DNA of 64,000 nt from Actinomycetales bacterium. GTDB lineage: Bacteria > Actinomycetota > Actinomycetes > Actinomycetales > Dermatophilaceae. The stretch is taken from assembly GCA_016710645.1 (NCBI GenBank), contig JADJVI010000059.1:23228-87227 (forward strand), read 5' to 3'. The notes beneath the pieces were generated by a model. It worked only from the letters and a program-made list of their open reading frames with translations. It was not told the DNA's origin and did not search any database. Position numbers and translations under genes: made by a program. Below are positions 44,329 through 53,276 of this stretch, one piece after another (position 1 is the first letter of the stretch; every line of letters starts with the position of its first letter).

Positions 44329-45599
44329 CCCGCCCGATGACATCCGCCCCCCTCACTCCCCCGGAGCAGGCCCTCGAGACCCTCTTCTCAGCCCGCGCCC
44401 AGCGCATGCCCGAGGACCACCTCGGGGTCGCCGCGGTCCTGGCCCGAGCGACCACACTGCGTCGGCGCCGCACGGCATACCGGAGTTCGGTGGCGCTCGT
44501 CGCCATCCTCGCCGCCGTCCCTCTCGGCACCGATCTGGCGCACCGGTGGAGCGCGTCCCCCTCTCAGGTCGCGTCCGGATCGGTGACCGGGAGTGCGTCA
44601 CCCACCGCGTCGACCGGAGCGCACGCTGCCTGGGCGAGCACGCTCACCGGCGACGGCGCGGCCCGACAGATCGCGCTGACCATCACCGGGCTGCCGCGCG
44701 GGGAGGACCTCGCGGTCCCCTACGTCACGGACCCGACGGCTTGGCGGATCGTGCCACCCACCGGCGCCCCGATCGCGTTGCCCGCAGTGCAGGGTCGTTA
44801 CGGGGCGCCAGTGCGCGTCCACGACGGCTGGCTGGTGCCGAACTACCGCGTGGACGAGCAGTCCTCCGAGATCGTCCGAGTCGCCGACGACGGCCGGATC
44901 CTCGGCCGCAGCGTCGGTCGCGCGCTGGCGGCGAGCACCGATGGGCGCACCGTTGCCTTTACCTGGGATGGTCGTTTGGTGCGCGAGTCGGTCCTCGACG
45001 GCAGTCGGACGACGGCTGACTTCTCGGCCGGCCAGGTCTCCGATCTCGCCGTCCTCGACGACGGCACGATCTACCTGCACGACCAGGCTGGTGGGACGGT
45101 CACGGAGTACCGCTGGCGGGTCGGCGAGGGCGTGGCCCGCTGGCCCGGGCATGGATACCTGCGTGGGGCGTGGGGCAGTGACACGCTGCTGCGGGACACG
45201 ACGGACGTGATCCCGTGCTCCGCACTCTGGGCCGCTCAGAGCGAGACCTCGCAGCTGCGCAGCTGCGCGCGAGTCATCACGGCGCTCTCCCCGGATGGCC
45301 GCTACGCATGGGTGAGCGGGCGCATCGCCGAGGGCCGTGAGAGCGGCGCTGGCGGGATTGCGGATCTGGTCACCGGGCAGATGGTGCTCGACCTGGTCAC
45401 CCCCGCGGACGCCCCTCCCCAGATCGTCGGTCAGGTGTGGGAAGACCCCACGCACCTGCTGCTGGTGACGACCCAGAACGCCCGGTGGACCGTCCTGCGG
45501 CTTGCTGTCGACGGCACCCTGGAGCTGGCAACGGATGTGGTGACGGGCGCCGACACGACGCAGTTCGACCTCGGCCGATCCCTTCCGAACACACCCTGA
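44325..45599 (+). CDS. Membrane protein coupled to the ECF sigma factor (putative anti-sigma/sensor)
   Basis: A 424-residue protein. A cytoplasmic N-terminus (1-48, with LETLFSARAQRMPEDHLG) precedes one membrane helix (about 49-68). The outer part of 350 residues has repeated Trp/Gly/Asp beta-strand patterns (LAASTDGRTVAFTWDGRL, ALSPDGRYAWVSG) like a WD40/beta-propeller. No standard anti-sigma zinc motif is seen. Overlap with the sigma gene and topology suggest it holds or controls the sigma factor; this is inference. Confidence 0.8.
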   Translation: MTRPMTSAPLTPPEQALETLFSARAQRMPEDHLGVAAVLARATTLRRRRTAYRSSVALVAILAAVPLGTDLAHRWSASPSQVASGSVTGSASPTASTGAHAAWASTLTGDGAARQIALTITGLPRGEDLAVPYVTDPTAWRIVPPTGAPIALPAVQGRYGAPVRVHDGWLVPNYRVDEQSSEIVRVADDGRILGRSVGRALAASTDGRTVAFTWDGRLVRESVLDGSRTTADFSAGQVSDLAVLDDGTIYLHDQAGGTVTEYRWRVGEGVARWPGHGYLRGAWGSDTLLRDTTDVIPCSALWAAQSETSQLRSCARVITALSPDGRYAWVSGRIAEGRESGAGGIADLVTGQMVLDLVTPADAPPQIVGQVWEDPTHLLLVTTQNARWTVLRLAVDGTLELATDVVTGADTTQFDLGRSLPNTP

Positions 45600-45626
45600 C
45601 CGCATCGAACCTCGCTGCCGCCAGGA

Positions 45627-45654
45627 GGCAACCTTCCCGGCCCGCGGCGGATCT
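45627..45654 (+). promoter_or_regulatory. ECF sigma promoter before the lipoprotein gene
   Basis: GGCAACC-N14-CGGATCT, identical in both words and spacing to the element before the sigma gene. It lies 67 bases before the ATG. Confidence 0.65.
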
Positions 45655-45721
45655 TCAGGAGTAGATGGCGAGATCACCAGCCATCGCGTGAGACCCAGAT
45701 CGACGACAGAGGAGCCCGCAC

Positions 45722-46438
45722 ATGTCCGCCACCACGACCCCGTCTGCCAGACACCACCGCCCTGGCCGCGCCCTGCGGTTCGTCGTCGCGGCAGCCCTGC
45801 TGCCGGTGGCGCTCGCTGGGTGCGGGGCGACAGCGGGCACCGGCTCCGCATCGACCCCGTCGGGCGCCGCACCGTCAGTCACCTCGCCGACGCCGCAGGC
45901 CACGGCCCCCACGGCCACGTCAGCGTCCCCGACGGCGTCCTCGCTCACCACCCCGACAGTCGCCACGCCCGCCTCGGGTGCCGCGCTGGGTGACCTCTCC
46001 ATCCTCACCCTCGACGGCATCGGCACCGTCCACCTCGGCATCACCCAGGACCAGGCCCTCAAGCTCGGAGCCCTCGTCAACAGCCCGGGCGCCTGCGAGG
46101 GCGACCTGGCCATGGCCCCGGCCCTGACCAAGGCCGGGATTGGCCTGAACTTCTCCAAGCGCACCGACGGCACGCCCATCCTGGCCATGATCACGGTCAG
46201 CAAGCCCGGCGTCCGCCTCAACGGCAAGGGCGAGGTGGGCTTCAACGAGAGCGAAATCCGCGCCGCGATGGGTGGCACGCTCGTCTCCGGCCACCTCACC
46301 ACGGAAGGCCGAGGCCCCGTCCCGATCCTCATCTGGGCCGGGCAGGCAACCGAAGCGCAGGTCCTCTTCGACTCCACCAAGGTGACATCGTTCCAGCTGC
46401 GCAAGTCCGGCGAGCGGTTCGCCTGGGACGGCTGCTGA
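45722..46438 (+). CDS. Secreted lipoprotein, unknown function
   Basis: A 238-residue protein with a lipoprotein signal (RFVVAAALLPVALAGC, lipid Cys near 34), a Ser/Thr/Pro/Ala linker to about 88 and a 150-residue folded domain with GIGTVHLGITQDQALKLGAL, two more Cys and a final WDGC. I do not recognise the domain. The shared ECF promoter suggests it belongs to the regulon of the adjacent sigma factor. GAGG lies before the ATG. Confidence 0.82.
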   Translation: MSATTTPSARHHRPGRALRFVVAAALLPVALAGCGATAGTGSASTPSGAAPSVTSPTPQATAPTATSASPTASSLTTPTVATPASGAALGDLSILTLDGIGTVHLGITQDQALKLGALVNSPGACEGDLAMAPALTKAGIGLNFSKRTDGTPILAMITVSKPGVRLNGKGEVGFNESEIRAAMGGTLVSGHLTTEGRGPVPILIWAGQATEAQVLFDSTKVTSFQLRKSGERFAWDGC

Positions 46439-46470
46439 CCGACGTCGCGGCCGCGCAACGGCGGGGCGAC

Positions 46471-47538
46471 TCAGCCGTCGCGACCGGACACCCCCGCCGA
46501 GTCGAAGGTCGCCACCTCGCCGAGCATCCGCGCTGCAGCCTGCACGATCGGCACTGCGAGAACCCCGCCGGTGCCCTCCCCCAGCCGCAAGTCGAGATCC
46601 AGCAGCGGCTGCAGGCCCAGCGCGGCAAGCGCCACCGCGGCGCCCGGCTCGGTCGAGCAATGCCCCGCCACGAGGTATGCCGTGACACCAGGACACAGCG
46701 CCCGCGCCGCGAGCGCCGCCGACACGGCGATGACCCCATCGAGCACGACGGGAATGCGCCGGGCCGCCGCTCCCAGCAAGAGCCCCGCCAGCGCCGCGTG
46801 CTCCAGGCCACCGAAGGAGGCGAGCACTCCGATGGGGTCGGCTGGGTCCGGGGTATGCCGCTCCAGCCCGGCCCGGATCACTGCCACCTTGTGCGCGACC
46901 ATCTCGGCAGCACTGCCTGCCCCAGCCCCGGTGACATCCGCAGGGTCGGACCGGGTGAAGACCGCCACCAGCGCCGCTGATGCCGTCGTGTTGCCGATGC
47001 CGAGGTCACCAGTGACGAGCATCCGATCCCCCGCGTCCACCCGCTCGCCAGCAAGGGCGACGCCGACCGCCAGCGCCTGCGCCACCTCGTCCCGGGTCAG
47101 CGCGGACTCACGCGTGAAGTCCCGCGTCCCAGACCGCACGCGCCGCTGCACCACGCCATCGGTGAACAGCAGCGGTGCCGCGACCCCCACGTCGACGACC
47201 TCGACGGCTGCCCCCACCTGGCGAGCCAAAGCGTTTATCACAGCCCCCCCGGCTGCGACATTGGCCACCATCTGCACGGTCACCTCTTGCGGCCAGGGCG
47301 ACACCCCTTGGGCATGCACCCCGTGGTCACCGGCCATGACGACGACGGTCACCGGCGCGGGGACGGGAGGTGGGCACACGGCATACACGCCGGCGAGCTG
47401 GTGCGACAGCTCCTCGAGCCGCCCCATCGACCCGGCCGGCTTGGTCAGTCGGGCCTGCCGTTCGACGGCAGCCGCGACGGCGGCGGAGTCCAGAGGCGAG
47501 ATGGCGGCGCACGTGCTGTGGATAACGTCAAGGGGCAC
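46471..47538 (-). CDS. cobT: Nicotinate-nucleotide-dimethylbenzimidazole phosphoribosyltransferase
   Basis: A 355-residue CobT that activates the lower ligand of cobalamin. Signatures are KPAGSMGRLEELSHQLAGV (about 33-51), VVMAGDHGVHAQGVSPWPQ, GDLGIGNTTASAAL and the catalytic Glu in RLGEGTGG. It is divergent from cobU by 27 bases, completing the nucleotide-loop assembly set. Confidence 0.96.
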   Translation of the reverse strand: MPLDVIHSTCAAISPLDSAAVAAAVERQARLTKPAGSMGRLEELSHQLAGVYAVCPPPVPAPVTVVVMAGDHGVHAQGVSPWPQEVTVQMVANVAAGGAVINALARQVGAAVEVVDVGVAAPLLFTDGVVQRRVRSGTRDFTRESALTRDEVAQALAVGVALAGERVDAGDRMLVTGDLGIGNTTASAALVAVFTRSDPADVTGAGAGSAAEMVAHKVAVIRAGLERHTPDPADPIGVLASFGGLEHAALAGLLLGAAARRIPVVLDGVIAVSAALAARALCPGVTAYLVAGHCSTEPGAAVALAALGLQPLLDLDLRLGEGTGGVLAVPIVQAAARMLGEVATFDSAGVSGRDG

Positions 47539-47565
47539 CCGGTCATCCTGCCCTAGCCTGGCCAG

Positions 47566-48219
47566 GTGTCACTCTCCTTCGTCCTCGGCGGCGTCCGCAG
47601 CGGCAAGAGCCGGTATGCCGAAGCCATCCTCGGCTACCGCTACGACGTCACCTACCTCGCTGCGGGTGCGCGACCGGCCGACCCCGTCGCCGACCCGGAG
47701 TGGGCGGCGCGGGTCGCCTTCCACCAAGCCAGTCGGCAGAAGACCTGGAGGACAATCGAGACCACCGATCTGGTCGGGCAGCTGAGCGCGCCCGGCGGGC
47801 CGCTGCTCATCGACTGCCTCGGCACCTGGCTCACCGCTCTCGTTGACCAGGCCGGCGCCTGGGGCAACCCCAGAGCTGCCTCCCTGCTGCTGCATCGCGA
47901 GGGCACCGCGCTGCTGGCCGCCCTGCGCGAGACCTCGCGCCGGGTGGTCATCGTGAGCAATGAGGTCGGGCTGTCACTCGTGCCGCTGACCCCGTCCGGG
48001 CGGGTCTTCCAGGACGAGCTCGGCCGGCTCAACGCCCGGGTTGCCGACGCGGCCGACTCCGTCTTCCTCGTCGTGGCCGGTCGTGTGATCGACCTCACCG
48101 GCGCTCCCCGAGTCGACCTGCAGCACGGCCGCGAGTGGGGCAGCCAGGACAGCCCGGCTCCCACCGAGCCGCCGCAGGACACGCGCGTCGGCACTTCGAC
48201 CCCGCAGGATGCCCCGTGA
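47566..48219 (+). CDS. cobU: Adenosylcobinamide kinase/guanylyltransferase
   Basis: A 217-residue CobU with the P-loop GGVRSGKSRYAE (8-19). In the guanylylated-His region it reads ARVAFHQASRQKTWRTIE, where the His is present but the usual HRxRRP is changed. LLIDCLGTWLTAL and VSNEVGLSLVP motifs follow. A TAGCCT box lies six bases before GTG (leaderless). The stop overlaps the cobS start (GTGA). Confidence 0.94.
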   Translation: MSLSFVLGGVRSGKSRYAEAILGYRYDVTYLAAGARPADPVADPEWAARVAFHQASRQKTWRTIETTDLVGQLSAPGGPLLIDCLGTWLTALVDQAGAWGNPRAASLLLHREGTALLAALRETSRRVVIVSNEVGLSLVPLTPSGRVFQDELGRLNARVADAADSVFLVVAGRVIDLTGAPRVDLQHGREWGSQDSPAPTEPPQDTRVGTSTPQDAP

Positions 48220-48980
48220 TCGACGCCTGGCGGCTGGCCGTCGGCACGCTCACTGCCGTGCCGATTCGCCCGCCCGCCCGGATCACGCCCAGGGTCGCTG
48301 GTGGCGCCATGCTGCTGGCCCCCGTGGCCGCTCTGCCATTGGCACTGCTCATCGCTGGCGGATGGGCGGCACTGCGATGGCTCGCGATGCCGCCGCTCCT
48401 CGTGGCTGCCCTGGTTCTCGTGGGGCTCACGCTCGCGACCCGTGGACTGCACCTCGACGGCCTGGCCGACACGTGCGACGGGCTCGCCGCGAGCTATGAC
48501 CGCTCGCGCGCCCTTGCGGTGATGCGCACCGGCGACGTCGGCCCGGCCGGGCTCGCCGCTGTCGTGCTCGTCCTGCTCGTCCAAGCGGCTGCCCTGAGCG
48601 AGCTGCTCACGACTGCGCCGGGCGCGGCGCTCGCCGGGGCCGCGGTGGTGACCAGCCGGCATACCCTCGCCTGGTGCTGCCGCGTCGGCGTGCCTGCCGC
48701 TCGCCCCGAAGGACTCGGCGCCACTGTCGCGGGCACAGTCGCGCCCCGGTATGCCGTGGGGTCGACTCTCGTGCTCGCCGCCCTTGCGGGGGCGGCCATT
48801 CAGCCCCTCGGTATGCCGTGGTGGGCCGGACCCGTCGCGGTCGTCGTGGGCATCCTCGCGGCCCTAACGATCGTGGACAGAGCACGGCGTCGACTGGGCG
48901 GGGTAACCGGTGACATTCTCGGAGCCAGTGTCGAGCTGTCCCTGACGGCCGCGCTCGTGGCGGCCACCGTCCTGCACTGA
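48216..48980 (+). CDS. cobS: Adenosylcobinamide-GDP ribazoletransferase
   Basis: A 254-residue membrane enzyme that joins GDP-cobinamide and alpha-ribazole. The acidic motif HLDGLADTCDGLAA (about 77-90) binds metal. Six or seven membrane helices are visible. Translation is coupled to cobU by a GTGA overlap. Together with cobT it makes the last steps of B12 assembly; no cobalamin riboswitch was recognised. Confidence 0.95.
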   Translation: MIDAWRLAVGTLTAVPIRPPARITPRVAGGAMLLAPVAALPLALLIAGGWAALRWLAMPPLLVAALVLVGLTLATRGLHLDGLADTCDGLAASYDRSRALAVMRTGDVGPAGLAAVVLVLLVQAAALSELLTTAPGAALAGAAVVTSRHTLAWCCRVGVPAARPEGLGATVAGTVAPRYAVGSTLVLAALAGAAIQPLGMPWWAGPVAVVVGILAALTIVDRARRRLGGVTGDILGASVELSLTAALVAATVLH

Positions 48981-49091
48981 AGCACCTCACCGGGCGGCAG
49001 CACCGAGCGGCAGCACAGCGCGACGCGGCGCCACTGCCAACCTCGGCGGGTGGCGTCGATGGCGGCGATGACCAGGTGGGATGGTTGGCCC

Positions 49092-49772
49092 ATGTATGTG
49101 CCTGCGCACTTCGCCATGACCGACGACCAGATCCAAGACGTGCTCCTGCGGATGGGCAGCGCCGACCTGGTCACCCATCACGAGTCGGGCTTGTTGGCCA
49201 CCCCGCTGCCGTTCGTGTTCGATGCCTCGATCGGCGCACACGGAGCCCTGCTCGGGCACGTGGCACGCAACAACCGGCAGTGGTCCGAGCCGACGACCTG
49301 TGAGTCGCTCGTCGTGGTGACTCTGACCGACCATTACGTGAGCCCGGCGGTGTTGCCATCGACTCGGGAGCATGGGCGCGTGGTGCCGACCTGGGATTAC
49401 GTCACCGTGCACGTCTACGGCGACCTCGTCGCCCACGACGACCTCGCTTGGACCAGCCAGGTGGTCCGCCGCCTCACCGAAAGGCACGAAGGTCAACCTG
49501 GCTCCGCGCGGCAGGGGTGGACCGTCGACGATGCGGCCCCGGGCTACGTCGAGGCCATGCTGCGCGCGATCGTCGGGTTGGAGCTGCGGATCACCCGGAT
49601 CGAGGCCAAGGCCAAGATGGCCCAGAACAAGGCGCCGGCCGATGTCGTCGCGCTCGCCGAACTGCTCGCCGCCCAGGGTGATGGCGAGGGCGAGCGCTGG
49701 CTGCGCGAGGTGTCCTTGTCGGCAGCCCAGGACCGCGCCGACACGCTGGCCGCGTTGCGCCGCCAGACCTAG
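49092..49772 (+). CDS. PaiB-like FMN-binding protein
   Basis: A 226-residue protein of the PaiB family: MYVPAHFAMTDDQIQDVLLR, LLATPLPFVFDASIGAHGAL, GHVARNNRQW and VTHVYGDL-type strands, with a C-terminal helical region (RITRIEAKAKMAQNK). Family members bind FMN and were described as negative regulators of sporulation and protease genes in Bacillus; the role here is unknown. ATG at 49092 is chosen because the conserved MYxP start lies there. Confidence 0.88.
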   Translation: MYVPAHFAMTDDQIQDVLLRMGSADLVTHHESGLLATPLPFVFDASIGAHGALLGHVARNNRQWSEPTTCESLVVVTLTDHYVSPAVLPSTREHGRVVPTWDYVTVHVYGDLVAHDDLAWTSQVVRRLTERHEGQPGSARQGWTVDDAAPGYVEAMLRAIVGLELRITRIEAKAKMAQNKAPADVVALAELLAAQGDGEGERWLREVSLSAAQDRADTLAALRRQT

Positions 49773-49799
49773 GGTGTCGACCCTCCCGAGGCGGTCAGA

Positions 49800-51428
49800 T
49801 CAGCGCAGCAGGGCCTGCAGGCTCTGGATGGTGTCGGCCTCGGCCGCAGACTTGTCCTCTCGGTAGCGCTTGACCCGCGCGAACCGCAAAGCCAGCCCAC
49901 CGGCATACCGGCTGGAGCGTTGCACCCCGTCGATCGCGATCTCGACGACGAGTTCGGGGCGCACATGCACGGCATACGAGGTGCGGCTGGTTTCCAAGGC
50001 GAGCAGCCTCTCGGTCTGCCAGGCGAGGAGCGCGTCGGTCAGCCCCTTGAAGGTCTTGCCGACCATAACGAAGTCGCCCTTCTCACCGAGCGGGACCTGC
50101 GGATCGCGCGCGCCCAGATGCAGATTGGACAGCGTGCCGGTGCGGCGCCCGGACCCCCACTCGACTGCGAGCACGACCAGGTCATAAGTGTGCACCGGCT
50201 TGACCTTGAGCCAGGGCTTGCCGCGGCGGCCGGCGGCATAGCGGCTGGTCAGTGACTTGACCAGTACCCCCTCATGGCCAGCGGCGAGCACCTCGCGCGA
50301 AAAGGCCTCCGCGACAACGGGATCGGCGGTCTCCACGGACGGTATGCCGTGCCCGCCGACGATCCCCGCGAGCACCTCGCGGCGTCGGGAGAGCGGCTCA
50401 TCGATGAGGTCCACCCCGTCGAAATGCAGCACGTCGAAGAACCACGGCCGCAGGATCTCCGCACCCGAGGCCGATCCGAACCGGCTCATGGTGTCTTGAA
50501 AGGGTCGCGGACCACCGTCCTCGTCCAGGGCGAGCGTCTCGCCGTCGAGGATGAACGCTCCTCCCGGAAAGCCCGACACGACCTCGACGATCTCGGGCAG
50601 CCGCTCGGTGATGTCGGCGAGGGTGCGCGTGAAGACGCGCACCTCGCTGCCCGGCCCACCCATGCGGTGAACCTGGATCCGGGCACCGTCGAGTTTGGCC
50701 TCGACAGCTGCGACCGACGCGCCGACGCCAGTCGCCCCGGGCGCTCCCTCGGGCGCATTTTCGGACGCAAAGTCGGCATCCAGCGCGACAACTGCGGCGA
50801 CAGCCTCGGCCACCGACCCGGCGGTCGAGGCGAGCATGGGGTGCACCGGGGTGCCGACCTGCAGTCCCACGGACGCCACCGCGTCCAGCGATCCGGTCAA
50901 GGCCAGGTATGCCGTCCGGCCCAGTGACCCCGACAGCATCACCGCCCGGCGGACCGGCTCGGACGGCATACCGGCGGCTTGGGCGACCGCCTCGGTGAGC
51001 ATCCCTGCGAGCGCACCCATCCGGACTTCCCCGAGCAGGACGCTGGCGAGGAAGTGCCGCTCGGGGGCCGTCGCGCGGGCCCACAGCGACTGGAGCGCGT
51101 CGCCGCGCACCCCGACCGACCCGGGACCGGCGGCCGTTGCGAGGGCCTCGATCGATGCGTCGACGTCAAGCACGGTGAGCACGGCCTCGCGCGGCGGCGT
51201 GCCGACGACATCGGAGAGGTTGGTCAGGCTGCGCCAGCCGACCCCGAGCTTGCCCTGCCGGGGAGCCGCAGTGAGCAGGCCGACGGCTGCCTCGATCTCG
51301 CCCGGGTGCAACCGGCGCAGCAACTCGGCGAGCAGCCCGAGCTTGACCCGGCGGGCCGCGGTGCCGCCGACTTCGGTGGCCGTGGCCACCACCTCGGCGA
51401 GGGGTGTCGACTGCTGCGAGATGGTCAC
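49800..51428 (-). CDS. ligB: ATP-dependent DNA ligase (LigB type)
   Basis: A 542-residue ligase with an N-terminal DNA-binding domain (1-210), nucleotidyltransferase motif I EAKLDGARIQVH (adenylated Lys near 234), motif III (PWFFDVLHFDG), motif IV (HEGVLVKSL), motif V (WLKVKP) and an OB domain. It seals nicks using ATP, in addition to the essential NAD ligase, probably in repair. The GTG overlaps the stop of the GH13 gene upstream (GTGA), a coincidental operon partner. Confidence 0.94.
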   Translation of the reverse strand: MTISQQSTPLAEVVATATEVGGTAARRVKLGLLAELLRRLHPGEIEAAVGLLTAAPRQGKLGVGWRSLTNLSDVVGTPPREAVLTVLDVDASIEALATAAGPGSVGVRGDALQSLWARATAPERHFLASVLLGEVRMGALAGMLTEAVAQAAGMPSEPVRRAVMLSGSLGRTAYLALTGSLDAVASVGLQVGTPVHPMLASTAGSVAEAVAAVVALDADFASENAPEGAPGATGVGASVAAVEAKLDGARIQVHRMGGPGSEVRVFTRTLADITERLPEIVEVVSGFPGGAFILDGETLALDEDGGPRPFQDTMSRFGSASGAEILRPWFFDVLHFDGVDLIDEPLSRRREVLAGIVGGHGIPSVETADPVVAEAFSREVLAAGHEGVLVKSLTSRYAAGRRGKPWLKVKPVHTYDLVVLAVEWGSGRRTGTLSNLHLGARDPQVPLGEKGDFVMVGKTFKGLTDALLAWQTERLLALETSRTSYAVHVRPELVVEIAIDGVQRSSRYAGGLALRFARVKRYREDKSAAEADTIQSLQALLR

Positions 51429-53231
51429 CCGGCGAAGGAGTACACGAGGACCGAATAGGGCGCGATGGAGATCAAGGCGGTGGCGCCCTGGCCGTCGTCG
51501 TCACTCGGCTCGGCGTGCGTGTCGGTCGACACGAAGTCGCCGAAATCGTCGCTGTAGATGCGAGCGTCGCTGTTGAGTTCCAGCTTCCACAGACCCGGGT
51601 GCGGCATCCCGATCCGGTAGTCCTCGCGGGCCTCGTGGTGCAGGTTGACGACGACCACCACGCTGTCGCCGGCCCCACCGTCGAACCACCGATGGAACGC
51701 CAGCACGTTGTCGTCTTCGTTGACGTGGTAGGCGTCGATGCCCTGGCCGGTGAGCCCGCGGGTCGTGTCGTTCCAGTTGCGGCGCAGCCGGATGAGGTCA
51801 CGCACCAACCGGACGATGCCGTGGAAGTCCTCGTTGAGGTCCCAGTCCAGCGGCACGTCGTCGCGGAACCACTCGCCCTGCAGGAACTCCTGTCCCTGGA
51901 AGAGCATGGGTATGCCGGGACTGGTCAGCACCAGCGCCGCACCCACGGTCGAGCGCTTCTGGGCGTGCCAGCCGGTGGGGTCGTCGGGGTTGACCTCGGT
52001 GGGCACGCGGGCCCGGCCATTGGCGACCTCGTCGTGGGACTCGGTGTAGATGACCCGGTGGAAGGCGTCGCCGTTGTAGATCGTGACGATGGCATCGCGC
52101 AACGCACCGATCGAGCGCTCTTCGTCGGAGCGGGCGATGACCACCTGGCGCACCGGGTGCACGAAGGCCCCGTCCCACTGCGCGTGGAACGCCGCGCCCC
52201 CGTCGTCGACCTGGCTGATCCGCGGGTCCTGGTGCATGTCTTCGGCGATGGTGATGGCCCGCGGGTAGGACTCGCGCACGGACGTGTTGATCCAGCGCAT
52301 GAGGTCCCAGCCCTCGGGGAGGTCCACCCCCGACCCGTGCACGCTGCGGATATAGGGCGTCATGTCGAACCGCAAGCCATCGACGTGGAAGTCGTAGAAC
52401 CACATCATCGCGTTGTCGTGGATGAACCGGCGCACCTCGTCGCGGCCGTAGTCGGGCCGGGTGTCGCCCCACGGGGTGCTTGAGCGGTCGTCGTTGTAGA
52501 AGTAGATCCCGCCCTTGCCGTTCTCACTCCACCCGTCGAACTGCCACAGGTCGAGGTCACTCGGGCCGAAGTGGTTGTAGACGACGTCGACGATGACCGC
52601 CAGGCCGCGCCGGTGGGCCTGCTTGACCAGGTCCTTGAGCGCGTCCGGGCCCGCCATAGCCGGACTCGACGGCGAAGATGTGCGCGGGGTTGTAGCCCCA
52701 CGAGAAGTCGCCCGCGAACTCCATGACCGGCATGATCTGGATCGCGTTGACGCCCAGCTTGACCAGGTGCTCGAGCTTCTCGCCGACCAGCTCGAAGGTG
52801 CCCGGCCGGCCCTCGGTGTCGGTGAAGAACGACCCGACGTGCAGCTCGTAGATGACCAGCTCGTGGTGCCAGTGGCAGTCGAACTGGTCACCCTCCCAGT
52901 CATAGGCGCCGTGGTCATAGATGACGCCATGCCCCACCGAGTTGGTCACCTGGCGGGCGTAGGGGTCGATCCGGTAGAAGGTCTGGTCACCGTTGGTGAC
53001 GAGGTATTTGTAGCCCTGGCCACAGCGGGCGTCCGGCAGCACGGCATACCAGAAGCCGTTGCCCTCCGCGCTCATCGGTGCGGCGCTTTCGTTCCACTCG
53101 TTGAAATCACCGACGACGTGGACGGCACTCGCGTGTGGCGCCCAGACCCGGAAGGCGACCCCCTCATCGACGGGGACGGCACCCATTCCGGCGTGGACGA
53201 CAGGGGCAGCTTCTTCGGGCGGGGTGCTCAC
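51425..53231 (-). pseudogene. GH13 branching-enzyme/amylase-like protein, broken by one frameshift
   Basis: Two overlapping frames together encode one protein of about 600 residues. The first (53231 to about 52655) has a CBM48 domain (FRVWAPHASAVHVVGDFNEW) and the start of the GH13 barrel. The second (from about 52660) has DVVYNHFGPSD, the nucleophile Asp (GLRFDM), acid Glu (ITIAEDMH) and HDEV. The switch is in GGGCCCGGACGCG near 52648-52656, where dropping one base restores YGGPDALKDL. Both halves are well conserved, so this is either a recent mutation or a sequence error. Members rearrange alpha-1,4-glucans or make trehalose precursors. Confidence 0.85.
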
Positions 53232-53276
53232 CTCGCCAGCGTAGTGGCGCGCACCGACCCACGACGCCCCAGCGGA

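Noticed and set aside
47539..47565. Cobalamin riboswitch at the cobT-cobU divergent promoters
   Set aside because: The gap is only 27 bases, too short for the structure, and no B12-box was seen.
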